This document shows positions 1 to 8,478 of a stretch of 51,061 nt of DNA, piece by piece. The stretch covers positions 1 through 51,061 of the forward strand of contig JAPMTR010000081.1 in the NCBI GenBank assembly GCA_026552975.1. The letters are read 5' to 3'. Under the pieces are notes generated by a model. The model ran no database searches. It was not told where the DNA came from and saw only the letters and a list, made by a program, of their open reading frames with translations. Position numbers and translations under genes: made by a program. The stretch comes from Candidatus Methanoperedens sp. (GTDB lineage Archaea > Halobacteriota > Methanosarcinia > Methanosarcinales > Methanoperedenaceae). Numbering within the stretch: the stretch's first letter is position 1; every line of letters begins with the position of its first letter.

Positions 1-132
1 TCGGGTTATGGTTTACCTGCAATAATCGATGGCACAATAAAAGTCCCGTCCCCGCAGGATCTGCATTTCTGGAAACCAGAAGCGATCTGCGGTAAGAGTG
101 TAGCATTTGTTGGGTCATTGGTAACGTATTGA
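1..132 (+). CDS. C-terminal end of an unidentified protein (partial)
   Basis: The first frame is open from the window edge to a TGA at 130-132 and encodes about 43 residues rich in small and hydrophobic residues, ending VGSLVTY. I do not recognise the family. The opposite strand is also open here (6-227), so coding on this strand is only favoured, not shown. The start lies outside the window. The stretch 133-241 holds no gene I can support, only the promoter-like A/T-rich sequence ahead of the next gene. Confidence 0.35.
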   Translation, partial: SGYGLPAIIDGTIKVPSPQDLHFWKPEAICGKSVAFVGSLVTY

Positions 133-241
133 TCATTGATACGTGATGATAGTAGGGCTCTGCTAGGCAGAACCAACCTGTCATAGCATATCCAAAGTCC
201 CGAAGGTATTATTGGGTATTTTTGCACTCGAATAGATTTAT

Positions 242-928
242 ATGTATTACAATAGTGATACAGTTGTTAATATGGAACTTGACAATAAACCTGTTGATTT
301 TGGCAACTATCTAAACCCAAGGACGAACAAGACAATCCGTCCCGAATTGAATAAACATGATAGAATGAAGTTATTGGGAAGGAAAATTTTGTTTTATATG
401 GGGATACCTCAATGCAGGATAACTGAGGAGGAAACCATAGAACACGATGGTAAACGGTATAGGGTGGATCTTATAGGATCTCCAGTAGTAGGCTTTGGCT
501 CGAAGAATTTTAGAATTGCTGTAGAATGTGGAGATAATAAAGCGGAGAAAATTGAAGCCTTACGCAGTATGTTTCCGCTGGTGCTAATACTGCCGTATAA
601 GGAATTCGATACACTCGATGAGTCAGAAGTAAAGATTATAAAAAAGATGCTAAAGAGCTATGAACAACAGATGATCGATCATTACTTCTACTTGGAGAAA
701 TTGCGAGAAGTTGGGGAAGAGTTCGCATGGTTTAAGCAGAAGCTTACAGAGGATGTCCAGAAATATAAGTCGGCGAGCATAACAGCGATAGATGATGATT
801 TGAAATTATCGAGAACGGAGATGGCTTCTATAAAGGAGGAGATTCGCGAGTTCAAACATGAATTAACGATGCTTAAGGATTTTAAGGAGTTCTGCAAGAA
901 GTTCGCCAATGGTAGGCACATGGAGTGA
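242..928 (+). CDS. Hypothetical protein, possible PD-(D/E)XK-fold domain plus C-terminal coiled coil
   Basis: 228 residues. Residues 40-125 have the look of a restriction-endonuclease-like core: YRVDLIG with D76, then IAVECGDNK with E95 and K100, followed by the hydrophobic strand LVLILPY. The second half (about 140-228) is charged and helical, probably a coiled coil. The nuclease reading is inference from motif spacing. A TATA-like stretch (ATTTATATG, about 235-243) lies so close to the first ATG that Met11 at 272 (context TTAATATGG) may be the real start on a nearly leaderless transcript. It sits alone, followed by tRNA-Leu on the other strand. Function unknown. Confidence 0.6.
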   Translation: MYYNSDTVVNMELDNKPVDFGNYLNPRTNKTIRPELNKHDRMKLLGRKILFYMGIPQCRITEEETIEHDGKRYRVDLIGSPVVGFGSKNFRIAVECGDNKAEKIEALRSMFPLVLILPYKEFDTLDESEVKIIKKMLKSYEQQMIDHYFYLEKLREVGEEFAWFKQKLTEDVQKYKSASITAIDDDLKLSRTEMASIKEEIREFKHELTMLKDFKEFCKKFANGRHME

Positions 929-1043
929 CTTAGTAACTTTTTTATTGCTTCAGTTATAACAAGGATGCATCCTCTGCCTCCTGGTTAAATGATTTAAATA
1001 GATGCATATCCTCTTTTGATGCCAAACTAAAATAAGAAAATTA

Positions 1044-1126
1044 TGCGAGGGATGGGAATCGAACCCATGAACGCCTGCGCGACTGGATCTTAAGTCCAGC
1101 TCCTTTGGCCGCTTGGATACCCTCGC
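1044..1126 (-). tRNA. tRNA-Leu (anticodon TAA)
   Basis: Read on the minus strand, the 83 bases fold as a class II tRNA. The acceptor stem GCGAGGG pairs with CCCTCGC, the T arm is ATGGGTTCGATTCCCAT, a long variable arm is present, and the anticodon stem CTGGA/TCCAG encloses the loop CTTAAGA with anticodon TAA. Discriminator base A is at 1044 and CCA is not encoded. No intron is visible. An A/T-rich TATA-like box (GATATAAACC on the minus strand, about 1160-1170) lies at a suitable distance upstream. The stretch 929-1043 between the previous gene and this tRNA shows nothing else. Confidence 0.95.
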
Positions 1127-1235
1127 AAATGTTGTACCTTATATTACACAAGGTTTATATCTGATATTTACCAAGTATTTATTGCCTTTTTTCATGATGC
1201 ATTGGCTTAAATCTTGTGTTGTGTTTTTAACACAA

Positions 1236-1274
1236 TCTTAAGTCCTGCACCTTTGGCCGCTTGGTTACCCCCGC
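1236..1274 (-). pseudogene. Degenerate 5' half of a tRNA-Leu gene
   Basis: On the minus strand this starts GCGGGGGTAACCAAGCGGCC and runs through a D arm to CTTAAGAT, closely matching the first 39 bases of the intact tRNA-Leu(TAA) about 150 bp away with only a few differences. The similarity stops inside the anticodon arm, where TCCAG is replaced by unrelated sequence, so no tRNA can fold. It is a remnant of duplication or of integration at the tRNA. The remaining sequence from 1127 to 1386 holds no other gene I can support. Confidence 0.75.
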
Positions 1275-1386
1275 ACAGGGAGTGACGTTAAATATCTTCT
1301 GGATTTATGCCTCTAATGTTTCAAGGGATATAAAAAAGTAGGTATGGCAAAAAAGAATATAGACTGGAACACCCTAAAGATGGATC

Positions 1387-1944
1387 ATGAAAAAATCATT
1401 AGGTGCCAAAACTCTCGTTTATCCTGCCCCTGTATGGGTCATAGGAACGTACAACAAAGAAGCAAAACCAAACGTAGCCACCATCGCGTGGGGTGGTATA
1501 TGTTGTTCCCAACCGCCATGTGTTGCCATCTCTCTTCGCAAAGCGACATATTCATATGGGAACATTGTGGAAAAAAAAGCTTTTACTGTAAATGTTCCTT
1601 CTGAAAAGTATGTGAAAGAAGCACATTATTTCGGTACGGTGTCGGGTAGAGATGTGGATAAATTCGGCGAGTCCGGACTTACCAGCGTTAAGAGTGATCT
1701 TGTGGATGCCCCGTATATAAAGGAATTTCCTCTTGTTTTGGAGTGCAAACTGATACAAACAATTGAAATAGGGCTGCACACACAGTTTATCGGAGAGATT
1801 ATGGATGTCAAAGCAGATGAATCCGTCCTGACGGGAGATCAGCTCACTGACATTGAAAAAATAAAACCCATTATATTCGCACCTGATGGCTTCGGTTATT
1901 ATGGTATAGGTAAAAGTCTCAGGGAGGCGCTTTCTATCAGATAG
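1387..1944 (+). CDS. Flavin reductase-like / flavoredoxin family protein
   Basis: 185 residues with the FMN-binding split-barrel pattern of the flavin reductase-like family. It starts [20 protein letters not shown], followed by [26 protein letters not shown] and the DKF...GLT segment typical of these proteins. They bind FMN and pass electrons between ferredoxin- or NADH-type donors and partners; the partner here is not known. The start is set by homology: an overlapping frame beginning at 1344 (MAKKNIDW) runs into this gene but has no family resemblance. cofG follows 35 bp downstream on the same strand, so co-transcription is possible. Confidence 0.85.
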   Translation: MKKSLGAKTLVYPAPVWVIGTYNKEAKPNVATIAWGGICCSQPPCVAISLRKATYSYGNIVEKKAFTVNVPSEKYVKEAHYFGTVSGRDVDKFGESGLTSVKSDLVDAPYIKEFPLVLECKLIQTIEIGLHTQFIGEIMDVKADESVLTGDQLTDIEKIKPIIFAPDGFGYYGIGKSLREALSIR

Positions 1945-1979
1945 CGTCCAACGCGACTAAATGAGTTCTTTCTTCTGAT

Positions 1980-2969
1980 ATGTCCTTACCATTTGTTACC
2001 TATTCCCGAAACGTATTCATTCCCCTTACGAATGTATGCAGGAACAGATGCGGATACTGTGGGTTCAGGCGAGACCTGGGACACCCGGAAGCAAAACTTC
2101 TCACACCTGAAGAAGTAAAGAACATTCTATTGAAGGGTGCTCACGCGGGGTGTTCTGAAGCGCTTTTCACATTCGGGGAACACCCGGAAGAAGTTCCAGG
2201 ATTTAACAAATGGCTTTTAGAACTTGGATTTGATAATATTATTGATTATCTTGTGGAATTAAGCAAGCTTTCGATAAGCATTGGACTCCTTCCTCACAGT
2301 AATCCTGGTATCCTTGAAAGATCCGAATTTGAGAAATTAAAGTCGTATAATGCCAGCATGGGTCTTATGCTTGAGACCACAGCGTCGGTCAAAGGTCATG
2401 AAGGCTGTGCAGGAAAGATCCCTGAATCTCGAATAAGGTCGATCGAATATGCGGGAGAGCTCAAGATACCCTTCACTACGGGGATCCTCGTGGGAATTGG
2501 AGAAACCTGGGACGACAGGGTGCGCTCGTTAAAGACAATAAAAGAGATCCATGAGAAATTCGGCCATATCCAGGAAGTCATAATCCAGAATTTCATCCCA
2601 AAGCCCGCAACGGGTATGGCTTCTTCCAGTGGTCCCGGAATTGAGGACATGAAGAGAACAGTTTGCCTGGCAAGAAAGCTTCTTCCCTCTGATATAGCGA
2701 TACAGGTAGCACCTAACCTGATCTCACCCCGTGAATTGATAGAGTGCGGCGCTTCAGATCTAGGGGGTATCTCGCCTGAGACGATCGATTATATCAATCC
2801 TGAATCCCCGTGGCCTAATTTATTGGAACTTCGATCTATGGTCGATGTCCCTCTGCGTGAGCGTTTGCCCGTATATCCGCAATATGTGAAAAAAGGGTGG
2901 TATAGCGCCGGGTTAAAGCATGTTATATATGATCTTTCTGACGCAGAAGGATTTCGGAAAACTTATTAA
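1980..2969 (+). CDS. cofG: 7,8-didemethyl-8-hydroxy-5-deazariboflavin synthase subunit CofG
   Basis: 329-residue radical SAM enzyme. Residues 20-27 carry the CX3CX2C cluster motif (C20, C24, C27 in CRNRCGYC), preceded by RNVFIPLTN as usual for CofG. With CofH it forms the deazaflavin chromophore Fo of coenzyme F420 from tyrosine and a ribityl-aminopyrimidine. F420 is the hydride carrier of methanogens and methane oxidisers. cofH follows directly and overlaps the 3' end, consistent with translational coupling of the two subunits. Length is normal for the family. Confidence 0.95.
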   Translation: MSLPFVTYSRNVFIPLTNVCRNRCGYCGFRRDLGHPEAKLLTPEEVKNILLKGAHAGCSEALFTFGEHPEEVPGFNKWLLELGFDNIIDYLVELSKLSISIGLLPHSNPGILERSEFEKLKSYNASMGLMLETTASVKGHEGCAGKIPESRIRSIEYAGELKIPFTTGILVGIGETWDDRVRSLKTIKEIHEKFGHIQEVIIQNFIPKPATGMASSSGPGIEDMKRTVCLARKLLPSDIAIQVAPNLISPRELIECGASDLGGISPETIDYINPESPWPNLLELRSMVDVPLRERLPVYPQYVKKGWYSAGLKHVIYDLSDAEGFRKTY

Positions 2970-4104
2970 CTGGTATCTCATAAACACTGCAAATTCTGGT
3001 GTTATTATTAATAAATTACAAAGTCTTGCGAAATTCCAAATCGTCCAGCGAAGGGCTAACGATTATATCATCGAGCGTGCCTGGGCTGGAAAATTCTCTA
3101 TGGATGATGCCTTAGGACTACATAATGATCCCAATGTTCTATTCCCCCTTGCTGACAGGCTCAGGAAAAAAGCTGTCGGGGACACCGTTACTTATGTGGT
3201 GAACAGGAATATCAATTTTACGAACAGGTGTATTGGCACCTGTAAATTCTGCGCATTCAAAAAAGAGGACGGGTATATCCTGTCCATTCGGGATATTCTT
3301 GAAAAAACAAAGGAAGCTGTGAAAGTGAATGCCACTGAGGTATGTATCCAGGGAGGGCTTCTCCCGGACTGGGATGTTACTAATTATTGCGAGATACTTG
3401 AATCTATTAAAAAAGTATACCCCCACATTCACATCCATGCGTTCTCTCCCATGGAAGTATTCCACGCAGCGCGAAATAGCAATTTAAGTTATAAAGAAAC
3501 CCTTGGGCGCCTGAAGGGATCAGGACTTGGTTCCATGCCAGGGACAGCAGCTGAGATACTTGTTGACCGTGTAAGGGAACAGATATGTCCTGATAAGCTT
3601 ACAACTCATGAATGGATCGAGATCGTCAAAACAGCGCATAATTCGGGAATCCATACAACTGCAACGATCATGTACGGACATATCGAAACCCTCCGGGAAC
3701 GGATCGAACACCTCTTCATAATCCGCGATATCCAGAGAGAGACCGGTGGCTTCACGGAATTTGTTCCGCTGCCTTTTATGCCATCTAATAACATGCTGGG
3801 GCAAGGAGATCATATATTGCGGGGATTTGAGGATCTGAAATTCCATGCGCTTGCAAGAGTACTGCTGTATCCTTATATCAAGAATATCCAGGCAAGCTGG
3901 GTAAAAATGGGGGCAGAGCTTGCCCAATCGGCTCTTATGTGCGGGGCGAACGATCTTGGTGGAACGCTGATGGAGGAAAAGATCTCAAAGAGCGCAGGCG
4001 CAATGAACGGGGAGTATATGGCGCCGGATGATTTTATGAAAATGATACGTCAGATTAACAGGGTTCCGAGGCAGAGGGATACGTTGTATGGGGAAGTTGG
4101 ATGA
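2920..4104 (+). CDS. cofH: 5-amino-6-(D-ribitylamino)uracil-L-tyrosine transferase CofH
   Basis: Radical SAM partner of CofG in F420 chromophore synthesis. The family core begins near VGDTVTYVVNRNINFTN, followed by the cluster motif CIGTCKFC (C104, C108, C111 counted from 2920), then CIQGGLLPD and later FVPLPFMP. The start is uncertain. No ATG, GTG or TTG lies between codon 4 (2929) and Met61 (3100), yet the conserved N-terminal helix (IIERAWAGKFSMDDAL) begins before Met61. Translation therefore seems to start inside cofG, overlapping it by about 40-50 bp, or at a non-standard codon. The first 35-40 residues after Met1 do not resemble the family. Confidence 0.92.
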   Translation: MLYMIFLTQKDFGKLINWYLINTANSGVIINKLQSLAKFQIVQRRANDYIIERAWAGKFSMDDALGLHNDPNVLFPLADRLRKKAVGDTVTYVVNRNINFTNRCIGTCKFCAFKKEDGYILSIRDILEKTKEAVKVNATEVCIQGGLLPDWDVTNYCEILESIKKVYPHIHIHAFSPMEVFHAARNSNLSYKETLGRLKGSGLGSMPGTAAEILVDRVREQICPDKLTTHEWIEIVKTAHNSGIHTTATIMYGHIETLRERIEHLFIIRDIQRETGGFTEFVPLPFMPSNNMLGQGDHILRGFEDLKFHALARVLLYPYIKNIQASWVKMGAELAQSALMCGANDLGGTLMEEKISKSAGAMNGEYMAPDDFMKMIRQINRVPRQRDTLYGEVG

Positions 4105-4148
4105 AATACAGTTGTTTGAAATAAAGAAAAACTGCTATTTCAAATTGC

Positions 4149-5879
4149 TTATACAAGCAATTTCTCAATAAGATCATATGATTCAGATATATTTGCATCT
4201 GTGTTATAATCTATTCTACATTGTGAACTCTTGAAATAACTACTATGCGAATATGTTTCACCCATTCCTTCTCTCTTTCTTTTTTCATCATCAACATTTT
4301 TCCGGATTATAAAAATTGCATTATTATATCCTTTTTCTATGTTGTCGTGTGAAAAAATTAATTGATTTGCCATAATATATTTATATATTCCATAACTTAA
4401 TATCTCATCACTGTATTCCAAAAAATCATCAATTTGCAATCGACTCATTTTCTTATCAGCAACAAATTTCATTATCAGATAACTGTTAAATAATTGCAGA
4501 TAGACAGGTGAGTTTTTATCCCCGTCAAAAAGTCTTGTCAGAGGATTTTCCTGGTTTGTCGCATCGAATACTTCTTCAAGTACTCTGGATATTGAGTTTT
4601 TGGCTATTTCAGGGTTCTCATAATATGTTGCATACCAGAACTTAATTACTTTTTCACTGGTTACTGATTCATGCATTTCTTTGCTCAATTGATTGGTGAA
4701 AATTTCTCCTCTTTTCGAGATATATGCAACACCTTTATTTTCAAAGAGCATTTTTACGTATTTTTGGAAGTCTTTATTGCTAATTTTATCCTTAAAATTT
4801 ATTGAAGTCTGAGTATTAGTCGCCTCCGTGATTTTATTTATTAGTTCAGGATTTTTTGCCTCATAAAGGCGGACGGTAATATCAACTCCATCTAATTTTG
4901 TTTTTTCTGTTGTATAAACATCATATATTACTTTTGTAGTTTGGAGACCATTGACAATAACAGGGTTTGAGACTGGTATGATGTATTGGCCAGCCTGAGG
5001 ATTTGAAGGGATTTGCATTTCATCGCACAGGATTGTTATACCATTATTTAAAAAAGGGAAATAAATTGATTCATCTGGATTATATAGGGTGTCTTTGATT
5101 TTGCGATTAGTCTTATTATATCCTAAAAAACCTCTAATGTTTTCTGAAAATAGTTTATCTTCGGAGCCATTTGTTTTGATTTCAAGATCAACTAGATTAC
5201 ATATTTCTACTGCTTTCATTCTAAAATTGACTGCTTTAACATTCAATATCGAAAATGAGATGAGTGCCTGTGGTTCTTTTGGTGATATGTTTGACTTTTC
5301 AGCATTAAAGGTAAATTTAACTTCTTTTCTTTTCCTTTCACTTTTAATTAAATTTTCAATTCGTTTATCAAGTTCGTTTGAATCAAAAATCAAAAATCTA
5401 TTTACTGGATCATTATATGAATTGAACAGGTCTTTATTATAAGCATTTTTGACGTCTAATATTTCTCCATTAAATATAAAATTCAGGTGGTGTTCAATAC
5501 GATATCCTTTCTTTGTGATTGAAATATATTCATCTAGCTTGGGTATCAACCCTTCAGTGTTGGGTTTGTCTCTCCTTCCTTTTAAAAAAACTTCATCAAA
5601 ATCATGTTTTAATTTTTCTAATTGGTTTTGTTTGAGTCCTTTTGAATTCTTGCACTGGAATACTTCCATAACATAGAATCCATCCTGTTCATCGAAAGAA
5701 ATTCCATCTATTCCACCATCATCAGAGCCTTTAATTAATACATCTGCAAAAATTTCATCAAATGTCTTGTCCAGAATAGCTGCCATTGAAAATATCTCAA
5801 ATGCTTTATCCGTATTGATATTGAATTTTTCAGCGATCTTGTTCAAATAAGTCGTGATAAATAATTCCTTGTTGCTCAT
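4149..5879 (-). CDS. AIPR-family protein (abortive-infection phage resistance type)
   Basis: 576 residues with the layout of AIPR proteins. The N-terminal part has a Mrr-like nuclease signature: GSDDGGIDGI with D58, followed by the strand VMEVFQCK with Q75 and K77. The middle and C-terminal parts carry typical AIPR blocks: YFPFLNNGITILCD, NPVIVNGLQTTKVIYD, and EATNTQTSINFKD. The family is associated with phage defence, often beside restriction or DNA-modification systems; the exact activity is not established. No partner gene is visible here, so it would act alone. It is A/T-rich compared with cofG/cofH and lies convergent to cofH and next to tRNA-Val, which fits acquisition. Confidence 0.85.
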   Translation of the reverse strand: MSNKELFITTYLNKIAEKFNINTDKAFEIFSMAAILDKTFDEIFADVLIKGSDDGGIDGISFDEQDGFYVMEVFQCKNSKGLKQNQLEKLKHDFDEVFLKGRRDKPNTEGLIPKLDEYISITKKGYRIEHHLNFIFNGEILDVKNAYNKDLFNSYNDPVNRFLIFDSNELDKRIENLIKSERKRKEVKFTFNAEKSNISPKEPQALISFSILNVKAVNFRMKAVEICNLVDLEIKTNGSEDKLFSENIRGFLGYNKTNRKIKDTLYNPDESIYFPFLNNGITILCDEMQIPSNPQAGQYIIPVSNPVIVNGLQTTKVIYDVYTTEKTKLDGVDITVRLYEAKNPELINKITEATNTQTSINFKDKISNKDFQKYVKMLFENKGVAYISKRGEIFTNQLSKEMHESVTSEKVIKFWYATYYENPEIAKNSISRVLEEVFDATNQENPLTRLFDGDKNSPVYLQLFNSYLIMKFVADKKMSRLQIDDFLEYSDEILSYGIYKYIMANQLIFSHDNIEKGYNNAIFIIRKNVDDEKRKREGMGETYSHSSYFKSSQCRIDYNTDANISESYDLIEKLLV

Positions 5880-5882
5880 CTA

Positions 5883-5939
5883 AGTCTCCTCTGGTTTATT
5901 ATTACCATATGATATTTAAGAGTTCATATAATATAAAAC
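5883..5939 (-). promoter_or_regulatory. Promoter and ribosome binding site of the AIPR gene
   Basis: On the minus strand a TATA-like box (TTTATATTATATG, about 5925-5938) lies some 45-55 bp before the ATG, and a strong Shine-Dalgarno sequence GAGGAG sits about 6 bp before the start codon. This gives the gene its own transcription unit with a leader. Confidence 0.5.
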
Positions 5940-5957
5940 ATGACATGAAAAAGATAA

Positions 5958-6031
5958 TGGGCCCGCGGAGATTCGAACTCCGGACCTCCGCTGTGTGAGA
6001 GCGGTGTCATAACCGGCTAGACCACGAGCCC
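5958..6031 (-). tRNA. tRNA-Val (anticodon CAC)
   Basis: 74 bases on the minus strand form a standard cloverleaf. The acceptor GGGCTCG pairs with CGGGCCC, including a G-T pair. The anticodon stem CCGCT/AGCGG encloses CTCACAC (anticodon CAC), and the T arm reads CCGGAGTTCGAATCTCCG. Discriminator A is at 5958 and CCA is not encoded. It lies between the AIPR gene and the aldolase gene, a typical position for integrated accessory DNA. Confidence 0.95.
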
Positions 6032-6074
6032 TGATGGCGCCTGATAAGAAGGTATTGCTAATAAGATTTTGCTT

Positions 6075-7253
6075 TTAATACCCCGCAAACCTTGGCTCTG
6101 TCAATTTCCTGTGGAATTCTCTTCTTCGAAGGACTTCAATGAGAGAATTTGAAGCCTCAAGTCCTTCTTTCACAGGAAGACCCCATATGTTCCTCCCATA
6201 TATTCCCCCTTCTGCTCCTGCCTTCATTACGATCTCAGTTTGTTTTTTCAGGCTTTCTGTTGGGTTTCCGGGCAGTTTCGGACCTCCTGAAAAGATCACA
6301 ATAGCATAAGGTGCAGCCTGCACCACAATACTGGCCCTGAATATTTCCTGGTCGGTCGTGAGGGTTGTTTCTGCATTCCTGGGTTCCAGGTATTTGTAGG
6401 CGATCATACTTGAGTTCTTTTTTGCAAGATTTTCGATATGTGCATCATAAGTTCTTCGGTTATCAGGCTTGACCTTTGAAGGGTATTTTGTCTTTACAAT
6501 ATCTGCTCCAAGCAATCCAGAAGCAATTGAAACTGCATAATGCGTCCAGTAAAGACTGTCAGACTGTGTCACTCCCTGGAACTCTCCTTCTTTATCCTTA
6601 AATTTGGATTTTTCATCAAGTCCCTGGCCTCTTGTATAAGCCCATACAACAGCGACAAGACCAACTTCATGGGCTTCTCTTATGATCTTTGCGGCCCTCT
6701 CAAAGTCAGATCTTACATGCTCACCACCCGGATAGATGGTTAATCCGATAGCAGATGCCCCGTATTTAAGTGCTTCTTCAATAGTGCCCACAGTTGCCAT
6801 TATCCCTGCGCTCTGGGGCTGCGATATGTGTCCGTCTATTTTGTAGATCAGTGGAATATCCGGCCTGAAAAGATGCTTGAACTGCCTTACATTACCTGGA
6901 TGAAGGACATAACCAGAAAAGCTGCCGCAGTTAACAAGTTCTGCGATAGAGCGCATATCTGCGCTGCCTTTTCCGTGAACGTTTATCTCATGTGCAATCG
7001 TATCATTTTCCCAGAGGAATTCGTGACCGGGACCGTGTTCTGAACTTTTCTGGTCAAAGGGCATGAAAAGCGCTGTACCGTTGCCGGGTCCGTGGGCATA
7101 GAGCATTCGATAGAGGTTTGCTTCGACCCCGCTTTCCAGGAATCGCATTTTTTCAAGAGTTGGGCGGACTGCTATGTTTTTTGCGATATCGATCTTTAAG
7201 TCAACTTCATCGATGTGTTTTTTTGAATCCATTAGTGTTTGAATGAATGACAT
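6075..7253 (-). CDS. fba: Class I fructose-1,6-bisphosphate aldolase (FbaB/DhnA type)
   Basis: 392 residues. The Schiff-base lysine segment ADIVKTKYP (K254, with K256 two residues on) and the upstream barrel blocks IYKIDGH, GASAIGLTIYPG and AVVWAYTRG identify the DhnA-type class I aldolase family. It interconverts fructose 1,6-bisphosphate with glyceraldehyde 3-phosphate and dihydroxyacetone phosphate, and in this kind of archaeon would mainly serve gluconeogenesis. It is longer than the roughly 260-residue archaeal versions and nearer the FbaB form. It is divergent from gmd across 111 bp (7254-7364), which must hold both promoters. Confidence 0.88.
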   Translation of the reverse strand: MSFIQTLMDSKKHIDEVDLKIDIAKNIAVRPTLEKMRFLESGVEANLYRMLYAHGPGNGTALFMPFDQKSSEHGPGHEFLWENDTIAHEINVHGKGSADMRSIAELVNCGSFSGYVLHPGNVRQFKHLFRPDIPLIYKIDGHISQPQSAGIMATVGTIEEALKYGASAIGLTIYPGGEHVRSDFERAAKIIREAHEVGLVAVVWAYTRGQGLDEKSKFKDKEGEFQGVTQSDSLYWTHYAVSIASGLLGADIVKTKYPSKVKPDNRRTYDAHIENLAKKNSSMIAYKYLEPRNAETTLTTDQEIFRASIVVQAAPYAIVIFSGGPKLPGNPTESLKKQTEIVMKAGAEGGIYGRNIWGLPVKEGLEASNSLIEVLRRREFHRKLTEPRFAGY

Positions 7254-7364
7254 GATAATTCCCTCATTGTAAGTAATATCTTGTTCTCTTAAACAGGTTC
7301 TAAACTTAAAAATTTACCGTTAGAGCAATAATTTAAGTTGTTTACAGGCGATGATGGATACAAT

Positions 7365-8399
7365 ATGACCAGAACAGCCCTAATCACTGGAATCACCGGA
7401 CAGGACGGTGCATATCTTGCTGAGTTTCTCTTGAATAAAGGATATATCGTACATGGCCTGAGAAGACGATCTTCATCTTTTAACACCAAGCGCATTGATC
7501 ATATGTACAGGGACACGCATGAGAGGAATGTAAATTTATTCCTGCACTACGGCGACCTTACCGATTCCACGAATTTGATAAGGATCATTCAGGAAACGAA
7601 ACCTGATGAAATATACAATCTTGCAGCCCAGAGTCATGTGCACATATCCTTCGATACCCCTGAATATACCGCAAATTCTGATGCAGTCGGGACTCTGCGT
7701 CTCTTAGAAGCAATACGAATACTTGGACTTGAGAAGAAAACGAAATTCTACCAGGCTTCAACAAGCGAACTCTATGGCAAGGTCCAGGAGATCCCACAGA
7801 ATGAGAAAACACCATTCTATCCAAGAAGTCCATATGCTGTAGCCAAGTTATACGCCTACTGGGTCACTGTAAACTACCGCGAAGCCTATGGGATGTACGC
7901 CTGCAATGGCATTCTGTTCAACCACGAATCCCCCATCCGCGGAGAGACGTTCGTTACACGAAAGATTACGATGGCAGTGGCAAAGATCAAAAAAGGCTTG
8001 CAGAAAAAGTTATACCTTGGAAATCTTGATGCCAAGCGCGACTGGGGTTTTGCCGGGGATTATGTTGAAGCCATGTGGCTGATGCTCCAGCAGGATGAAC
8101 CCGATGATTTTGTAATCGCAACAGGTGAAACGCATTCAGTGCGTGAGTTTGTGGAGCTTGCGTTTGGAGAGGTTGGGCTTAAAATTGAATGGCAGGGAAA
8201 AAGTGTTGATGAGGTCGGTGTGGATGCTTCGACGGGTGTTGTTTTGATCGAAGTTGATCCGCGGTATTACAGGCCTACTGAGGTGGAGATCCTTATTGGG
8301 GATCCAGGGAAAGCTAAGGAGAAGTTTGGGTGGGAGGCTAAGGTCGGACTTCGGGAACTGGTGAAGATGATGGTCAATGAGGATATGGATAAGTTATGA
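7365..8399 (+). CDS. gmd: GDP-mannose 4,6-dehydratase
   Basis: Extended short-chain dehydrogenase converting GDP-D-mannose to GDP-4-keto-6-deoxymannose, precursor of fucose, rhamnose, perosamine and similar sugars. Seen: the NADP-binding [12 protein letters not shown], the RRRSSSFNT segment, STSELYGKV, and the catalytic YAVAK. I place the start at 7365 (MTRTALITG) because nine extra N-terminal residues from 7338 precede the usual family start. It opens the glycan locus. A second, diverged copy lies at 13097 and a fragment at 24725, so GDP-deoxyhexose chemistry was rebuilt more than once here. Confidence 0.94.
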   Translation: MTRTALITGITGQDGAYLAEFLLNKGYIVHGLRRRSSSFNTKRIDHMYRDTHERNVNLFLHYGDLTDSTNLIRIIQETKPDEIYNLAAQSHVHISFDTPEYTANSDAVGTLRLLEAIRILGLEKKTKFYQASTSELYGKVQEIPQNEKTPFYPRSPYAVAKLYAYWVTVNYREAYGMYACNGILFNHESPIRGETFVTRKITMAVAKIKKGLQKKLYLGNLDAKRDWGFAGDYVEAMWLMLQQDEPDDFVIATGETHSVREFVELAFGEVGLKIEWQGKSVDEVGVDASTGVVLIEVDPRYYRPTEVEILIGDPGKAKEKFGWEAKVGLRELVKMMVNEDMDKL

Positions 8400-8478
8400 T
8401 CAGCGTTTCTCTCCACATCTAGCACATAATAAGATTATACAGACTATGTTCAAATTAAGTATTTTCATCTCACGCATT

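Noticed and set aside
6-227. Minus-strand open frame of 73 codons at the left edge
   Set aside because: It overlaps an open plus-strand gene end and has no recognisable pattern; the composition does not favour it.
1344-1604. Open frame starting MAKKNIDW before and over the flavin reductase-like gene
   Set aside because: It overlaps the recognised gene in another frame and becomes cysteine- and serine-rich nonsense after about 18 residues.
3520-3927. Long minus-strand frame inside cofH
   Set aside because: Shadow of the strongly recognised radical SAM gene.
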